From contig OX467083.1 in NCBI GenBank assembly GCA_950106755.1, positions 30,499,029-30,563,028 on the forward strand: a stretch of 64,000 nucleotides of DNA, read 5' to 3'. The notes beneath the pieces are model-generated. The model had not been told where the DNA came from. It saw nothing but the letters and a program-made list of their open reading frames with translations, and did not search any database. Origin of the DNA: Climacium dendroides (Eukaryota; Streptophyta; Bryopsida; Hypnales; Climaciaceae). Below, piece after piece: positions 22,486-35,058 of the stretch. Position 1 is the first letter of the stretch. Every line of letters begins with the position of its first letter. A program made the translations under genes and the position numbers.

Positions 22486-25400
22486 ATGGAGGAGGATCGA
22501 ACGAGATTTGCCAAGGAATGGAGAACAGCACAGGCCATCTCGCTCAACGTCCCCAATCTCGTCACGGCAGCCAAGCGAGAGCTCAGTTTCCTCGCTCGAG
22601 TGAACCAAGACCAAGGGCTCACCCAAGCAGGACCCACACTTGACCGAGCAATTCGAAGGTATGGTGTCCTCACCAACCGTGACGCATTTGATGTTTTCGT
22701 AGTTGCAGTGAAGTGCCATGTATTGACACCTCCTGGAGTTTCATTGACAGATACGAATCGTGTTGGCTTCCGTTACTCGCCAGTCAAGAGAAAGGAGCCA
22801 GCCCTCTCGTCCCGCCTCTGGATTGCGCTTGGGTTTGGCACTGCCACCGTCTCAACCCTGTAAGTAGTAATGGTCGTGTTAATTACAATGGCGTGTTTGA
22901 GATGTTCCAGTGCTCAAAGCTTCAAGAATCTAGGACTAGAGTACACAGATCTGAGGTTTCAGTTGATGGACTGAAACTGTGGTAATTTCACTAAAATCTG
23001 ACATTTCAATCAATAAGAGGTTAATGTCTTTGAATCAGGAGACAGTGTGTCTGCTTGATTCTGTCGTGGTTCGTGTCCGGGGTTTATTGACGAGATGGAG
23101 AGGGTTTGCAGATTCGGTACGCACAGGATTGCAAGGCGCTGTATAAGAAGATCCTGGGCGCTCCTGTTCCTGAAGCGCGGTTCATGGTAGCCGCCACGGA
23201 GACCACTGTCCAGCTGTGGAAGAAGCGGTTCCCGACGGAGCCCTACCACCATATTGGACAACCCCATTCCTGCGATGAAATCGACACCAGTGAAAGCAGA
23301 ATTAGCTATGATCTTGTGGATGCAGTTCTACGACAGAGCTCGTTTTACTACCAGGTGAGAAAACCTGGCAGTATGTGAAGAGCTCTGCACATGGCCATAT
23401 CCGAGTTTGGACTTACCGCCCTCTCGAAAGCATGGATCCGAGCATGGCCGTTGTCGTGAAATTCTCGAGATTTAACGAGAGTGGGATTTAACTTAGAGTT
23501 GTATGTTTTTTCGCAGGTTTCAGAGCTCCATGTGAGGACTGAATCGTTCTTGCACGCTGCGGAGATGCGTTACAAAGGCTTCCTCCATCTCGCTGCGAAG
23601 TCCAAGGGCAAGCAGTTTCTGGTCCCGACCTACGACATTGATTTGATGTGGCACGCGCATCAGCTGGATCCCCTCGCATACCGAATCGATACGCTTCAGG
23701 TTCTGGGGAAAGTCCTGGACCATGACGATTCTGACATGGAGAGACACGAGGGATCCAAGCTAAGTACCTCTTTCCATGAAACGAAGCAATTGTGGGAGGA
23801 CACTTACAGCCTTCCGTATGCGAAAGCGGGCGCCATGTACCGAGGCGAGCCTCCAATTGCTCTTTCCAAACCACCGACCAAACGTGAACGATTCACGTCT
23901 AGCATCTACAAGACCGAGCAGGAGGCTCAGTACGGGTACCTCACGGGTCGGGAATCCGTGCAGATGAGTATCAACATTTTGGGCACTAAGAATGTGCCCG
24001 TTAAAAATTCTGGCGCGCGCATCTTCGTGTTGCTGCGAGCCATGAAACCTAACTGCGGGGAGTTTGAGCTGAAAACAGAGGAGGTGGAAATCTCGGAGCA
24101 AGCACGGTGGAAACAAGGGGCGTGGAATTTGTGTTTCGAAACGGCCGTGGAGGGGATCATCCTGGAACTGAGAATGAGGAAACCGTGTCGTCTCCTGCGA
24201 GGGGGTTTGCAGAAGTCGAAGCTACTTGGAGAAGTTCACATTCCTTTCAATCTGTTGCTGGCGTCACCGACGCTCTCTGCACTCGACTGGTTGTCGCTGC
24301 ACAAGGAAGATCAGATCTGGGACTTGCAGAGGAAACCCCCAGCACTGGAGATTGCCGCCTCAATTACTCCGCCGGTTGCTTCGCCCTACCTCTTTCGAGC
24401 CGTCACGGTTAAAACCACGGATGACAACTTTCAGGAGATGACGGAGCGGTGGCGACATATCCAAGTGGGACGGTGGTTGACGAGATCGATTCTAGATCAT
24501 CGAGGCAACGACGTCTACACAGTCAGGATTCGGTAAGAGCTTCATCAAGAATGCAGTCTCCGTTTTGCGATGTTTAGTGGACATCGTACGAATTTCCTAA
24601 TAGAACAGTGGTCTTCTTTTGGATTAGCTTAAAACATTCCAGTCACTGACAGGAATCACGACATATAAAAGGATGATGTAGGAATTGCAGAATGCTTGAT
24701 AGAGCAACGTGACTTGCCAAGCTTATGAACAATTGTTTTAGGCTAAGAACTCTATCTTCAATATTCTCTACAACTGGTTGACGATGTTGCTCTTGATTGT
24801 GCAGGAAGCTGAAAGGCTGTAAGAAATCGAATGGAAATAGCCAACGAGGCTGTGTACTAGTGGCGGAGAACGAAAGAATTGTGGACATCTATCGACCGAA
24901 CCGAAATGCGAAGCCCGATGGTCCTCCAAGTAAGGATCGAACCCTAAACCCTAAGTTGCCTTCGCATGTGTTGATCAACATCCACGCATTTGCAATATAG
25001 GCTTTTATCTCTGAATGGGGATGTGCGCATTGCTGTGGGATTTGAACATAGAAGTGTTCAATCTCCCCTATTTGGATAATGGCACTCTTTTGAATCGATA
25101 GTGCGGGTTTCATCTTCCTTGAACTAGCATTCGCTAGTCCTCTTGCAAATCACCACTTGCGGTTCTCAAAGATTTCAGTTCGTCAATATTGTGGTTCATC
25201 CTGATTCTGTTTCTGCGTCCAATTCTCAAACAAGGTCTGAAGCAATCTCTCTTTCTGTTGATGGTTGCAGTTACGCTGGCAGCGTCGGCGGTCCAGCTGA
25301 TGGACACGAAGGAGCAAATCGAGAAGGCGAAGCTGCAACGGCAGTGGGCGTTGTTCGAGCCCAACACGATTCTGACGGTGAAGAAGAACCGTGATCCCCA

Positions 25401-26235
25401 ACTGGACGAGTTTCCGGTTTTGACGCTAGAAGGCAACGTCGGCTCTCCCGTGGCGCTTGTTTCAGGAAGATGGCTACAGTACCAAGTGCGGGATGGTCCA
25501 CCGGAGGAAGATCGAGGGTTTGTTACTGTGGTGCGCTACACTCCCGAGTGCCCGTCTGGCAAAGCTACAGCGCTCTTCAACTGGAGGTCTGCTGCCATGG
25601 AGGTATCTATGTGAATTCCACTTTTGAATTCGATGTAGACTCTGCCTTGTCTTCAATTCTGTCAGCAACGACTCACAGAAACTATTGATTAGGATTTGAT
25701 CAATTTTACGAATAGTCATTGATATGGGGTTGTGCTTCGGCAGGTATCTCCGGGGGAGAGTGCGATTCTTGTGATGCTCTTGTCGACTGTGACGGCGTTA
25801 GCCGTGCACGATTTACTAGGCACGATGAGCAGCAGACCCACCAAGGCTACGAAGAAAATCGTGTTCCCTAACAAAGCTGAATGGGGTAAGCATTACGCCC
25901 ACAAGTCATATTTCACCATCAATTCCTGTATGTTGCATTCCCCTGGCAGATTTGAGGTTTCTTTAACAAAATTTGAAATGGTTGATGAGACTTGTCACTG
26001 ACATTGGTTTTATGACATCGTTGCAGGGGCTGTAACGATGGAATGTGAAAACAAAGGCTGCTGCGGCACCAGCTTAGCAAATCGATGTTGGTGGAGCCTG
26101 GGCAGTCAAGTATGGGCTCATGAGATTTACGGTTTGACGCCCCAATGCGGTGGTGCAGGTGCCTGCGGCGGAGGAGCGTGTGCAACTGGTGCCAGTTGCG
26201 CCGCTGGTTGTCTGGCTGGGGGCTTCGTTGCTTGA
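22486..26235 (+). CDS. Glycine-rich domain-containing protein (GRDP, DUF1399), eight exons
   Basis: Exons 22486-22658, 22751-22859, 23112-23354, 23517-24532, 24805-24929, 25271-25602, 25744-25885 and 26027-26235 join in frame to 782 codons plus stop, all with GT-AG borders. The N-terminal half is the DUF1399 region, with its two signature blocks WVWHCHRLNP (residues 85-94) and LMWHAHQLDP (about 218-227). A C2-like beta-rich region follows (about 310-450). The tail is short and rich in Gly, Ala and Cys (CGGAGACGGGACATG). Arabidopsis GRDP1/2 influence abiotic-stress and auxin responses, but the biochemical activity of the family is not known. The ATG at 22486 is chosen because it opens the only frame that splices into RRY/ESCW. 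The gene stands alone on the plus strand. Confidence 0.92.
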
Positions 26236-28359
26236 GTTTCCAGCTCCCTATCTGCACACAATCTTGTTTTGCTTGTATTATAACACTTGCACTGTGGCAC
26301 AACTGAAGATCTACACAAAGTTGGCCGATCAACGACTTAGTTAGTCTTTTTTTGATGAATCGGCTTCATCATGCTTCTGATGCAGGACGGCCTTCCGTGG
26401 TTTTGTCCGAGTACCTTGGCAGGTTTTTGAAGTTGCCCTCCAATCTTTGGGTTTTCTTTTTCCGAAAGTATGCCGGTTTTGAACGGGGTTGAATTGTTTT
26501 TTTCCCAACCAGTTTTTGAACGAGTTGAGATTTTTTTTCTTGCCGTTCGTTTGGAGCTTTTGGATGTGACACGGGCAGAAACGTCTTTGAGGGAAATCAC
26601 TTTTTAGTGGGGTGATGTGTTAGATGTAGGTGAAGCTGATGTTTTCGTAGAGTAGCAAGGGTGACATTTCACACCCATGACGAAGTACCGGTAGTATGAA
26701 TAGTTGTAAAAAATGGCTTAGATTTTTAAATGATTTTGTAACATATATTCTTGTAGAATGAAGCTGTTGTCTTGCCACCAATTCAGTTTCTGACCGTCGA
26801 AGATTCACTTTTCCCTGATTTTTCTGATGCTTTTCTGATTCTTTTTTATTGTCGCTTTAAGCATTTTAACATATATAGGAATGTAAGATCTGTGGGTATA
26901 AGAGTCAAATCTGTTGAAATTTTAATAACTATGTACAAATTTCTTATGCAATCATTCAAAGTAGTTGTCGGTAAGCAATAATAGACAACTGCACTTTCAT
27001 TCAAATTTGAGTGGTCATAGACATTCTGCGAAGTCATGCTAACATCAATAACTAATTTGTCCAATCAAGTGTAACTATGAATGGAAGAGTTGGAATTGAT
27101 AACAAGAGTTAGGTCCTATACTAGCCCTTGTTGATGCAAAGGAATAAACATTGGAGGAGTTCATAAAGAGATGAAACTCAGTTGGGTTGAATCAAGTTGT
27201 AAGTACTGTTACATAAATTTGATGTTCAAAAGTATTAATTCTCAGCTGATCGATACTCAAATGCAATGAATGGTTTCAGACTTGCATCAAATTCCCTTCT
27301 AAAATCTCATTCTGGGATTGCAGATTCTCTTTCTCGACTGGTCTGCAGCTACACATGGTTGTTGCCTCACGTCCACTAGTGGATGGGCGGTACCAACAAG
27401 TTTCCATTCTTGCAAGGGCTTCCTCGGTCCTTGGTTAACCGACTTATCAAGGTTCTGACAGGGTCGTTCCAGACTTCGAAACATTCCAGATTCAAGGAGA
27501 TTCTGCATGCTCGACACAGAAGCATCTTGTCAAATATACATTTCACTGTTAAGAATTGTAGAAATTCCATAATAATGTAGTTCCCAATATTCACTACTGC
27601 ACAAACTCTGAATCTTGATAAGTAGATGGTCTACGCTTTTGGACAGGTAGATGGTCAACTACATGGAACTCAGGGACCAAATCTGCAAAGTTTCCTTCTT
27701 ATGTAACGGTGAAGCCTAGACTTTTTTCCTTCTTTGAAACAACAGGGGCGAGCTCTTTGCTTAAAGGGAAAAAGTACAAATCACCGCCTGCGGACCCCAG
27801 GGTCAGTGTGAGGCCTGGACTTCACACACAATGTGCAGGAAATTGTGAAAGTGATGCGTCAAAACGTTCTTCAGCAGCTACCTTTACCACCCTTGAAAAA
27901 AGTAGACAAGTCGCTCACTAAATACCATTCATGCTCACATATTCACACCACTCTACACTTGAAAGCTACCCACCCTTCACATAAGCTACAAATAGTGGAG
28001 ATAATGGGTTACCTGCTGCAGCTTGGAATTAGCGCACTGCTGGGCGACAGATAACATGTCATTATCTTCTGTAGGCCCGATCAGTCTGTCCAGTCCATCT
28101 GGAAATGAAACACAAAACCAACAATCGAATCAGTTTCACAATCCTTACTAGTCAAATTCTTCTACATCAGATGAGAAATGTGCTGGAAATTCCCATGTTT
28201 CACGAACAGTAGTGCCACTCCTCTTCCTAATTGAACCCTTCCTAAATAGACTTTGTCCTGTGAGGGGAACTATTTTGGATCCAAAGGTCTCTCACATCCT
28301 CAATGTATAAGGCTTGCAACAGCTGTAGTCAATCACCTGCAAATACAGATTTCTTGAGG
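26236..28359. other. Region between convergent GRDP and CEP78-like genes
   Basis: Contains the 3' ends of both genes and one member of an inverted dispersed pair (27645-27693). Both flanking genes point inward, so no promoter is expected. A candidate last CEP78-like exon starts at about 28322 after TTTGCAG, but it would add only two codons before a stop. No other coding sequence is supported. Confidence 0.5.
27645..27693 (+). repeat. Dispersed repeat, plus-orientation member
   Basis: AGGTAGATGGTCAACTACAT...AGGGACCAAATCTGCAAAGTTT matches the reverse complement of 31110-31164 with few changes and one 10-bp insertion in the partner. Weaker similarity continues for about 50 bp to the left. Confidence 0.6.
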
Positions 28360-31300
28360 TCAAGTATTCATACCTCGCAGGGTGAGCAGAGTTTCCGTCA
28401 TCTCAGTAACAAACTTGTGCCATTCCACTTCCTTCTTGACATCCTCTGGCAACATCAAATCCCTCGGCTGCAGTTCCTCCACAACACCTTTCTTACAGGA
28501 TTTCTGGAGTTTTACGACATCCCAAGCGACATTCTTCGCCCGACCAACAACGAGCTCATTGCGAGAAGGCGACTTCCTGGCTCTTCTTGATCTCCTTCTC
28601 GTCTGCCCGTCAGGAATCTTCCTCTTGTTGTTCGCCCGCTCGGCACAAGATCTTCTCGGCGTGTTTCGAAGGCTACTACTGAAGCAACCATTGCTCATGA
28701 CCGCTTCTTCCTTTTCCTTCTTCACCACAGAGCCCAAACTCAAGCTCACACTATTGCTGGGAGTGGACTCTTCATAGAGCTCATTGGTAAACATTTTGGG
28801 AGGCTCCGGGACCACAGCTTCTCTCGGAGGATCGATCATGCCGGGAGGGGTGTTGTTGCTCTCACATATCCAATCCCGGTCCCATGACGGAACATTATGT
28901 TGGGATTTCAGAAATTTTGAGCCAACCTCATCGCTGGTTTCCTGTGCAGATTCCAAAGGGGTAGCACCTTCAGTAGTGGCACCTTCAGTGGAGAGAGATG
29001 TAGCAGAAGGGCTTCCTCCTCTTATGGAGGGAGTGGGCGGAATTAGAGACCAGTTGCATTTGCCACTTTGCTTGGCTCTGCTTACAGTTTCTGAGTCTCG
29101 CTTCTTCTTCCTCTGGGGCGTTCCTGAAGGTGACGTCGATTCCAACCAAAACGGAGCCTGGCCATTAATTAGTATTTAGTTCAATCCACGACAGATACGT
29201 CTTTGTTTTACTATGCACTGATCTAATACGCTACTCCGTGTGTTTCAATTACTGCAAGACGCATTTAAAATGTTTTACGTTGCAATATTAAACTAGAATT
29301 TATTGTATTTTGAATATTCTAAAGATAGGAGGGAGTGTTTGTTTCTCGCATAAGTCATTAGGAAGTTATAAGTAAAATTTTCTCTAGTTTTAAAATGCAA
29401 TGTAAAGCATTCAGTGCATCTTGCAGTACTTGAAATAAATTTTGTAGCAAGGATGAGCATGATGATGCTTGATAGTTGATACTTGAGCTACACTAGCATG
29501 GATAGGCTCAAAAGAGAGAAAGACAAGCTAGCTCACGGTTTCGGAAGCTGACGGGAAATTATAAGCCAAATCCAGTAGGTTGACCTGAAATGTGGAGAAA
29601 GTGGTATAGTGCTCCCCGTTTTCAAGGACTCCCAACACTTTGTCGTCCTCGTTGCCGCGCAGGTCCACCAGACGGAGGATGTTGAATTCGTGCATCACGT
29701 CCAGCAGATACTTGGCTCCCACTCGCGTCATTTGGTTGAACCGCAAGTTCAAAGCTTTTTTCACGCAAACAGAGCAAAACCTCAGGATTTGCAGGACTAC
29801 TCAGATCATGTAAGTAGACTTGTATCACTTCACACGAAATTGGATTAGATTTGTAATCATTTCTCTCTATAAGATTTGACGTTAAATTGAACTTGAGAAA
29901 GTCCAAAAAGCAATCAGGGATCTCCAGAAGAATTCATTGAATCTATCGTTTGCAAAAGATCACTGAAAATGTGTACAGAAGCTAACAAAATAGTAATAAT
30001 TTTCAGGAACTTTTTCAATTATCATAAAGTCAGAGTCTTCTCCAGGTTGGTCCGCCTTTGCATGACCACAGAGTGACATTCCCATGAAACGTGAAGAAGA
30101 TTTCCCTTATGGTGTCGTCTAACAGTTCCTGGAATATTCAAATTTGACTGAAAACCTTGTTCAATAAGACTATAAAAGGCCATCCGGATTAATGAGATGC
30201 TCACCATGGAGTGGGGCACCCATACGAAGAGGGACGACAAGCTCTCGAGGAAGGAGGTCGGTAAAGGCATTGTAAGAGAGATCCAGGGCAGCCAGAGCAA
30301 GGCTTCCAATGGGAATCTTATTTGCGAGTTGGCTGTCTTGCCTGCTTAATCTGCGTCCCACTGGCTCTCGTAAGCTGGCTTTCCATTCCAGTTCTGCCTT
30401 CCGGGTGACAGCACTCTGCACAGGCAGAGATTGAAGTTAGCCTACGTCCAATTCCTCAAGAAGCAGACTAAGAGATTGTATCATACCATTCGTATATCAA
30501 CTATCAAATGCGCACAGCTTTAACACATATGTAGCAGGCGTTGCAGCACACATTTTCGTATTTTGCAGGGAGGAATTTATACCGCTGCGGCACAAGGACA
30601 CTCGTGCCCGCTCATACTTCTCTTACATTTTAGGATGTAGAGCAAATGAATAGGATCCATGTAAACTCAGAGCATTCTTCAGCCATTGAAGCACTGCACC
30701 CTTTCCATGAAGAATTGCTGAAATATATACTGATTCGTACTGATTCCATGAAATACTGCATTCGTGCTTGTTTCTACAACCGCTCACGCGGTTTTTTCTT
30801 AAATAATGTTCATTAATTACAGCCCTAAACCCTCCAGTCCATAAATTTTTATATAAAGAACGGGAGAATGGTCACCGTGGATACCATCGTGTCACAGTGT
30901 CTCCCTGACGTTATGGCAGTAGTATCGTGAAAAGACGAACAAAATTGGAGTCAAATCGAAAGAAGCTTAACTTGTCAAGAAACAAATGAAGGCACTAATG
31001 CTCTCTTGACCACGCACTAGAACTCAACTGTCCCAAGAGACTAATTCACGTAGAAACTAAAGAAAATTTATTTATAAAGGACGCTGATGTCAGATGTCGC
31101 ATAAGATGTAAACTTTACAGATTTGGTCCCTGAATTCCATTCAGTTCCCAAGTAGTTGACCACCCATGTATCAAAATGTCACACTTAATACCCAAGATTC
31201 AAAATTTGTTCCTCTCAGGTCATTTTTGTTTGGTCATGTAGTAAATCTATCATCATCCGAAACCACAGTTGCCCGAGGGTTGTGGAATAGTGAATTCAGG

Positions 31301-34226
31301 GAACAAAGACTCTTGAGGCCTAAACTTAAATGACAAAAAAATTTCTTCTAATAAGTTCTCTTCTAGCCCTCAGGTAAACATGTAGTTTTATTCAACTGCT
31401 GAATGCACAAGTGTAAGGTTGATCACGATCAACATGCGGTGCTGGAAATCAACATTTATGATTGTCCTGGTCTCATTTCAGGTCAGAAAGTGCAAACCTC
31501 TGGAGAACGCACAGGCGAGCACAGCCCTCTGAGAATGAGGTTTTGATGCCACTGTTCACCAAATTTGGATGTTCTGTGCTGAATGGTCCACGAAGTTAGG
31601 GGTTCATGGAATGGCTGGGGGTCCACCCGGAGGTCTTGCCCCTAGTGACCACCATAAAGTTGTAAGAAATAATCAGGCAAAGGATGCACTGTGTCCGAGA
31701 GCCCTGAATACGTACTGTGCTAGCAGTTTAGCAGGGCGGGAAACAGTCAATGGACAATGTGCCCATGAAGCCAATTTTCAACACGACGTACAGAAATTTA
31801 ACGTGTCAGAAAAAACATTTACGGCCAATGATGAGAGCTTGGTCAACTAAAAGAACCTTCACAATGGATGTAATGCCGCGAACCGATGCATCTGTGAGTG
31901 CGCATCCTGACAAGTCGAGAGTCTGCAGAGGCATGCAATCCCGAAGACCTCCGGCCTGCACAAATCCAAGAAAAATCTGTCAAAGCCATAAGCATATTGC
32001 GCTTTCACCAATAGTGTCGGATGTTTCAAGATATGGCAGACGATCCTGACACCATTAGGACCTGTTACCTCCAGCAACTCATCTACGAAGTCATACACTT
32101 TAGATGAACTTACGGTGTAAGCATGACTTGGCTACATGTCAAGGGCCAATAATCTTTGAATGGAAAATGAACTATTCTATTGACACATATAGTAGGCTAC
32201 TGTAACCTCCCACACTGAATTTGCACCAAAAGTGCATGCATAGTGATAAACATTTGTTCTCATATTTGGCTCTTGTACCCAGGGATCTCTGCACAGCTCT
32301 ATGCATTTCCCACAAAAGCACATTTCTACATTTCTACATAAGTTAAAATACGTAGTACTTATCATATCAAGTGCTGTAAAAAGTATCCTCTACTTTGCAT
32401 TGGGCACTGTCAAGGGATAATTTCTGGCATATGGAGGTTATATGGAGGCAAATTGTCTTGTTAAAACACAAGGAAGGAGCACAATACATACCAATATATC
32501 GAGCCTGATATCTCCAAGTCCACTGTTGGCAAATGAAAGGCGACGAAGTGTTTTTGAATATCCTGCAAGCAGTACCCTTCGGAAGTATCACATAACATTC
32601 GTAGGAGGTCCTGTGACACCTGAGAATCGATATCCATTATGCCCTAAATCCTGGGTATCCCAGATGCCCGTTCTTATCAAGACACATGAGAGGCAGGTTG
32701 AGGGGTTTGAAAACAGAGCATGATGTGAAAGTTGATGCACATGTGAGCATATGAATGGCTGTAGAATCAAGCATGAAAAAATTACTCTGTTAGTGCAGTA
32801 CCTCAATACCTCTAAATAGAAAGAATGCAGTGTTTCAATTGAAATAGAATGATATGCAAACCCATGAAGCAGTAAATGCAAACGGACTGCAGATTGAAAC
32901 TCAACTAGACTGAACTTTTTCAAGTATGACATTCACGATTCATTTTTTTGTATACTACATAGTGGCATAGATCTGACGCATAAAATACCAGATGAATGTG
33001 ATAAACACCAGACAGAGATAAGAGTTACATGAGTCTACCAAAAGCCTCAGACAACATTTTGAGGTCGCGATTCCAGAGGCTCAGCCCAATTTCCACATCG
33101 TGCATCCATCCTTCAATTGCACGAGACAAAGCCCTAGCCATTCACAAAATCTACCATGAAGCTTTGTAAGCACTTCGTATCCAGTTTGTAAATCACGTCT
33201 CGCTAGCTTCAGAAAGTGAGAATTAATCAATAAGCAAGCTTTTGAGTAGCTTTACAAGAGACAGGGTTTTCGTTAAATTCATTTCATTGTTTCAGGAACT
33301 TTTAGGTATCATACAGGAAAATTTCCCCATGATTCATGACGAGGTCCTCTCCATGACCACAGTGATTACACAGAGGCCTTCCCATAATAAAAGTCCCCAA
33401 ACTGTCTAAATTTTAATGGAAACCCTGTTATGCTTCCTGGCAGAACAGTGCAGAATAGAGACCAAATCTCTGATAGCAATTGGCAAGAAGCATCCTGTCC
33501 ATGAAGGATCTCTGTACGAAAATTCAGCGCTATGCATTTAAAAACCTCATGTCAGACTCAAGCAAGGAAAAAAGAAAACAAATGCACAGAGAGCTCAAAA
33601 CCTCGTGAATTCAAAGACGGCATCTGTCGTTCTCGGATCCAATGAGCTGAAGCGTTGATTCACTGTCATTAAAAAAATTAGTATAACTTGAGCATACCAA
33701 GTGTTAGACTCAAGATGATTTTATATGCCTCTGCTCCATGGTTCATCCCAGAACCCTGAGAAGAAAGTCAAACTGGACGGAGATAGTATTTAAATTAATT
33801 ACATTTCACGAAAGCAAATCTTCGGTTGAAAGAGGTAGGGTTTCCTAACCAATGTGCTGTTCATTCAAGGAGACAAACAACCGCAATGTTGTAACACCGC
33901 CAGCATGCTTGAGCTGCTTGGCCACTTTGAGCAGATCCGGAAACGACATGCTCATCAGATCCTTCTACAAAACAAACATAAGAACATGGGTTCTGTCACA
34001 GGCAAATTTCAAGATTACAGTTCCAATTGATCCGTAAAAAGGAGTTAGAAGACACGCCAGATACCTGGAGGCATGAACTGTTGGGAAGAGGGTGCGGTAG
34101 AAGTTTAGACTCTGGCTTGTTGTTCTTCATGGTCAGAGCATGAATTCCACTACTGCCACTGCTGCTCGCATGTCGATGGGAGATTTGACGCTCCATGCTG
34201 CCAATACGACTCTCCCTTGGAATCAT
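28360..34226 (-). CDS. CEP78-like leucine-rich-repeat basal-body protein
   Basis: Nine exons keep frame: 34226-34065, 33964-33850, 33662-33602, 33133-33039, 32562-32492, 31955-31857, 30415-30205, 29754-29585, 29157-28360 (593 aa). RNI-type repeats include TLRRLSFANSGLGD, PLQTLDLSGCALTDASV, ALAALDLSYNAFTD and ALNLRFNQMTRVGAKYLL. What singles out CEP78 is the order: an LRR, then a short basic helix ending in EWKASLR, two more LRRs, then VDLRGNEDD, VLENGE and a basic KKKRD segment. This is collinear with human CEP78 as I remember it, including helix spacing. CEP78 sits at centrioles/basal bodies and controls ciliogenesis. The tail (after ~330) is Ser-rich, with basic clusters (KRKIPDGQTRRRSRRARK) that could be nuclear signals. 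The true N-terminus is unsure: a frame at 34281-34478 (KVLEFSGLGIIEWPLF) may be an upstream exon. Another RNI-LRR protein is the alternative. Confidence 0.65.
31110..31164 (-). repeat. Dispersed repeat, inverted member, inside CEP78-like intron
   Basis: AAACTTTACAGATTTGGTCCC...GTAGTTGACCACC is the inverted partner of 27645-27693. It lies in the largest intron (30416-31856) of the CEP78-like gene and could be the end of an inserted element. Confidence 0.55.
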
Positions 34227-34972
34227 CCGACGTGCCTCCCCTCCAGCTGCACATCCACACAAAGATGCTCCATAATATAACTACACCTCGGTGGTGTCGA
34301 AATGCAACGAAAATAGAGGCCATTCTATAATTCCCAGACCAGAAAACTCAAGCACTTTGGAGACGAGACTGCAGGCTGTTAACCGCATGAGGACACTTCC
34401 AGAAGGAAGCAGTGAAATCTTACAAAACTCTGTCAGAATGCAATGAGGGCAAATGAATCCATAATACAGCATCCACAACAGCTACAACTGAAGCTTCTTC
34501 ACCACCTTTGTGCAAATCCCAAGTCCTACCCTGCCATGATCCAAATCAATGTTATACAATTCCATTCCTCTGCAATTGCCCTGTTATCACATAAATCATG
34601 CCACATTGATCCCCCATGACCCAAATTAAAAAATAAAAGAAAAACTCAAGGAAAAAGTGTCTCATCACAGGTTCGGAGGGGAACGATGAGGACGATAACA
34701 ATAACAGACGGTTGGCAGACTGGCTGTTCAGTAGGAACTTACTCAAACTAATTGCTAGTGTCGATTGCCACAATCTATTTGCCAACAGCTAACGGTCTTT
34801 TCCCTTCACGCCCATCGCCCACACGCTAGCGTCTCCACGACTCCAGATCTCATACCGCACACAGAGATTGCGAAGAATTTGTGTCATTTCGGAAGTTCCA
34901 TTACGGTTGTCGTTTCTAAAGTGGCACTACTGTGTATAATTTTTACTAATACGACGGAGGTCACGCCGTCAT
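34227..34972. other. 5' region of the CEP78-like gene, shared with tRNA-Arg
   Basis: Contains a possible upstream coding exon of the CEP78-like gene (minus, 34281-34478) and the divergent intergenic spacer up to the tRNA. The exon would end in ACCGAG/GTGTAG near 34267. The first in-phase acceptor is only 46 nt further on, shorter than normal plant introns, so the joint is unresolved. Confidence 0.4.
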
Positions 34973-35045
34973 GACCGTGTGGCCCAATGGATAAGGCGCT
35001 TGCCTACGGAGCAAGAGATTCTGGGTTCGATCCCCAGCATGGTCG
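34973..35045 (+). tRNA. tRNA-Arg (anticodon ACG)
   Basis: A complete 73-nt cloverleaf. The acceptor stem GACCGTG pairs with CATGGTC (one G-U), with discriminator G. The anticodon arm is CTTGC-CTACGGA-GCAAG, giving anticodon ACG, and the T arm is CTGGG-TTCGATC-CCCAG. There is no intron and no encoded CCA, as expected for a nuclear gene. A34 is expected to become inosine so that CGU, CGC and CGA are read. It lies divergent from the CEP78-like gene. Confidence 0.97.
34980..35034 (+). promoter_or_regulatory. Internal Pol III promoter: A box and B box of tRNA-Arg
   Basis: The A box TGGCCCAATGG spans 34980-34990 and the B box GGTTCGATCCC spans 35024-35034. Both fit the TFIIIC consensus (TRGYNNARNNG and GGTTCGANTCC) with the usual small departures. 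Confidence 0.85.
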
Positions 35046-35054
35046 CTAGATTCC

Positions 35055-35058
35055 TTTT
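35055..35058 (+). terminator. Pol III T-tract terminator of tRNA-Arg
   Basis: A TTTT run lies 10 nt after the discriminator base, at the usual distance for RNA polymerase III termination. A longer T tract follows at about 35169. Confidence 0.7.

Noticed and set aside
21822..22719. Several frames including a 199-codon minus frame opposite the first GRDP exon
   Set aside because: It lies antisense to the well-supported GRDP exon 1 and its leader. Codon bias of the real exon explains the open antisense frame.
30022..30204. Extra CEP78-like exon reading TVRRHHKGNLL or ELLDDTIREIF
   Set aside because: Splicing 30205 directly to 29754 keeps phase and gives the expected LRR ALNLRFNQ. Including this piece brings a stop or breaks the repeat spacing.
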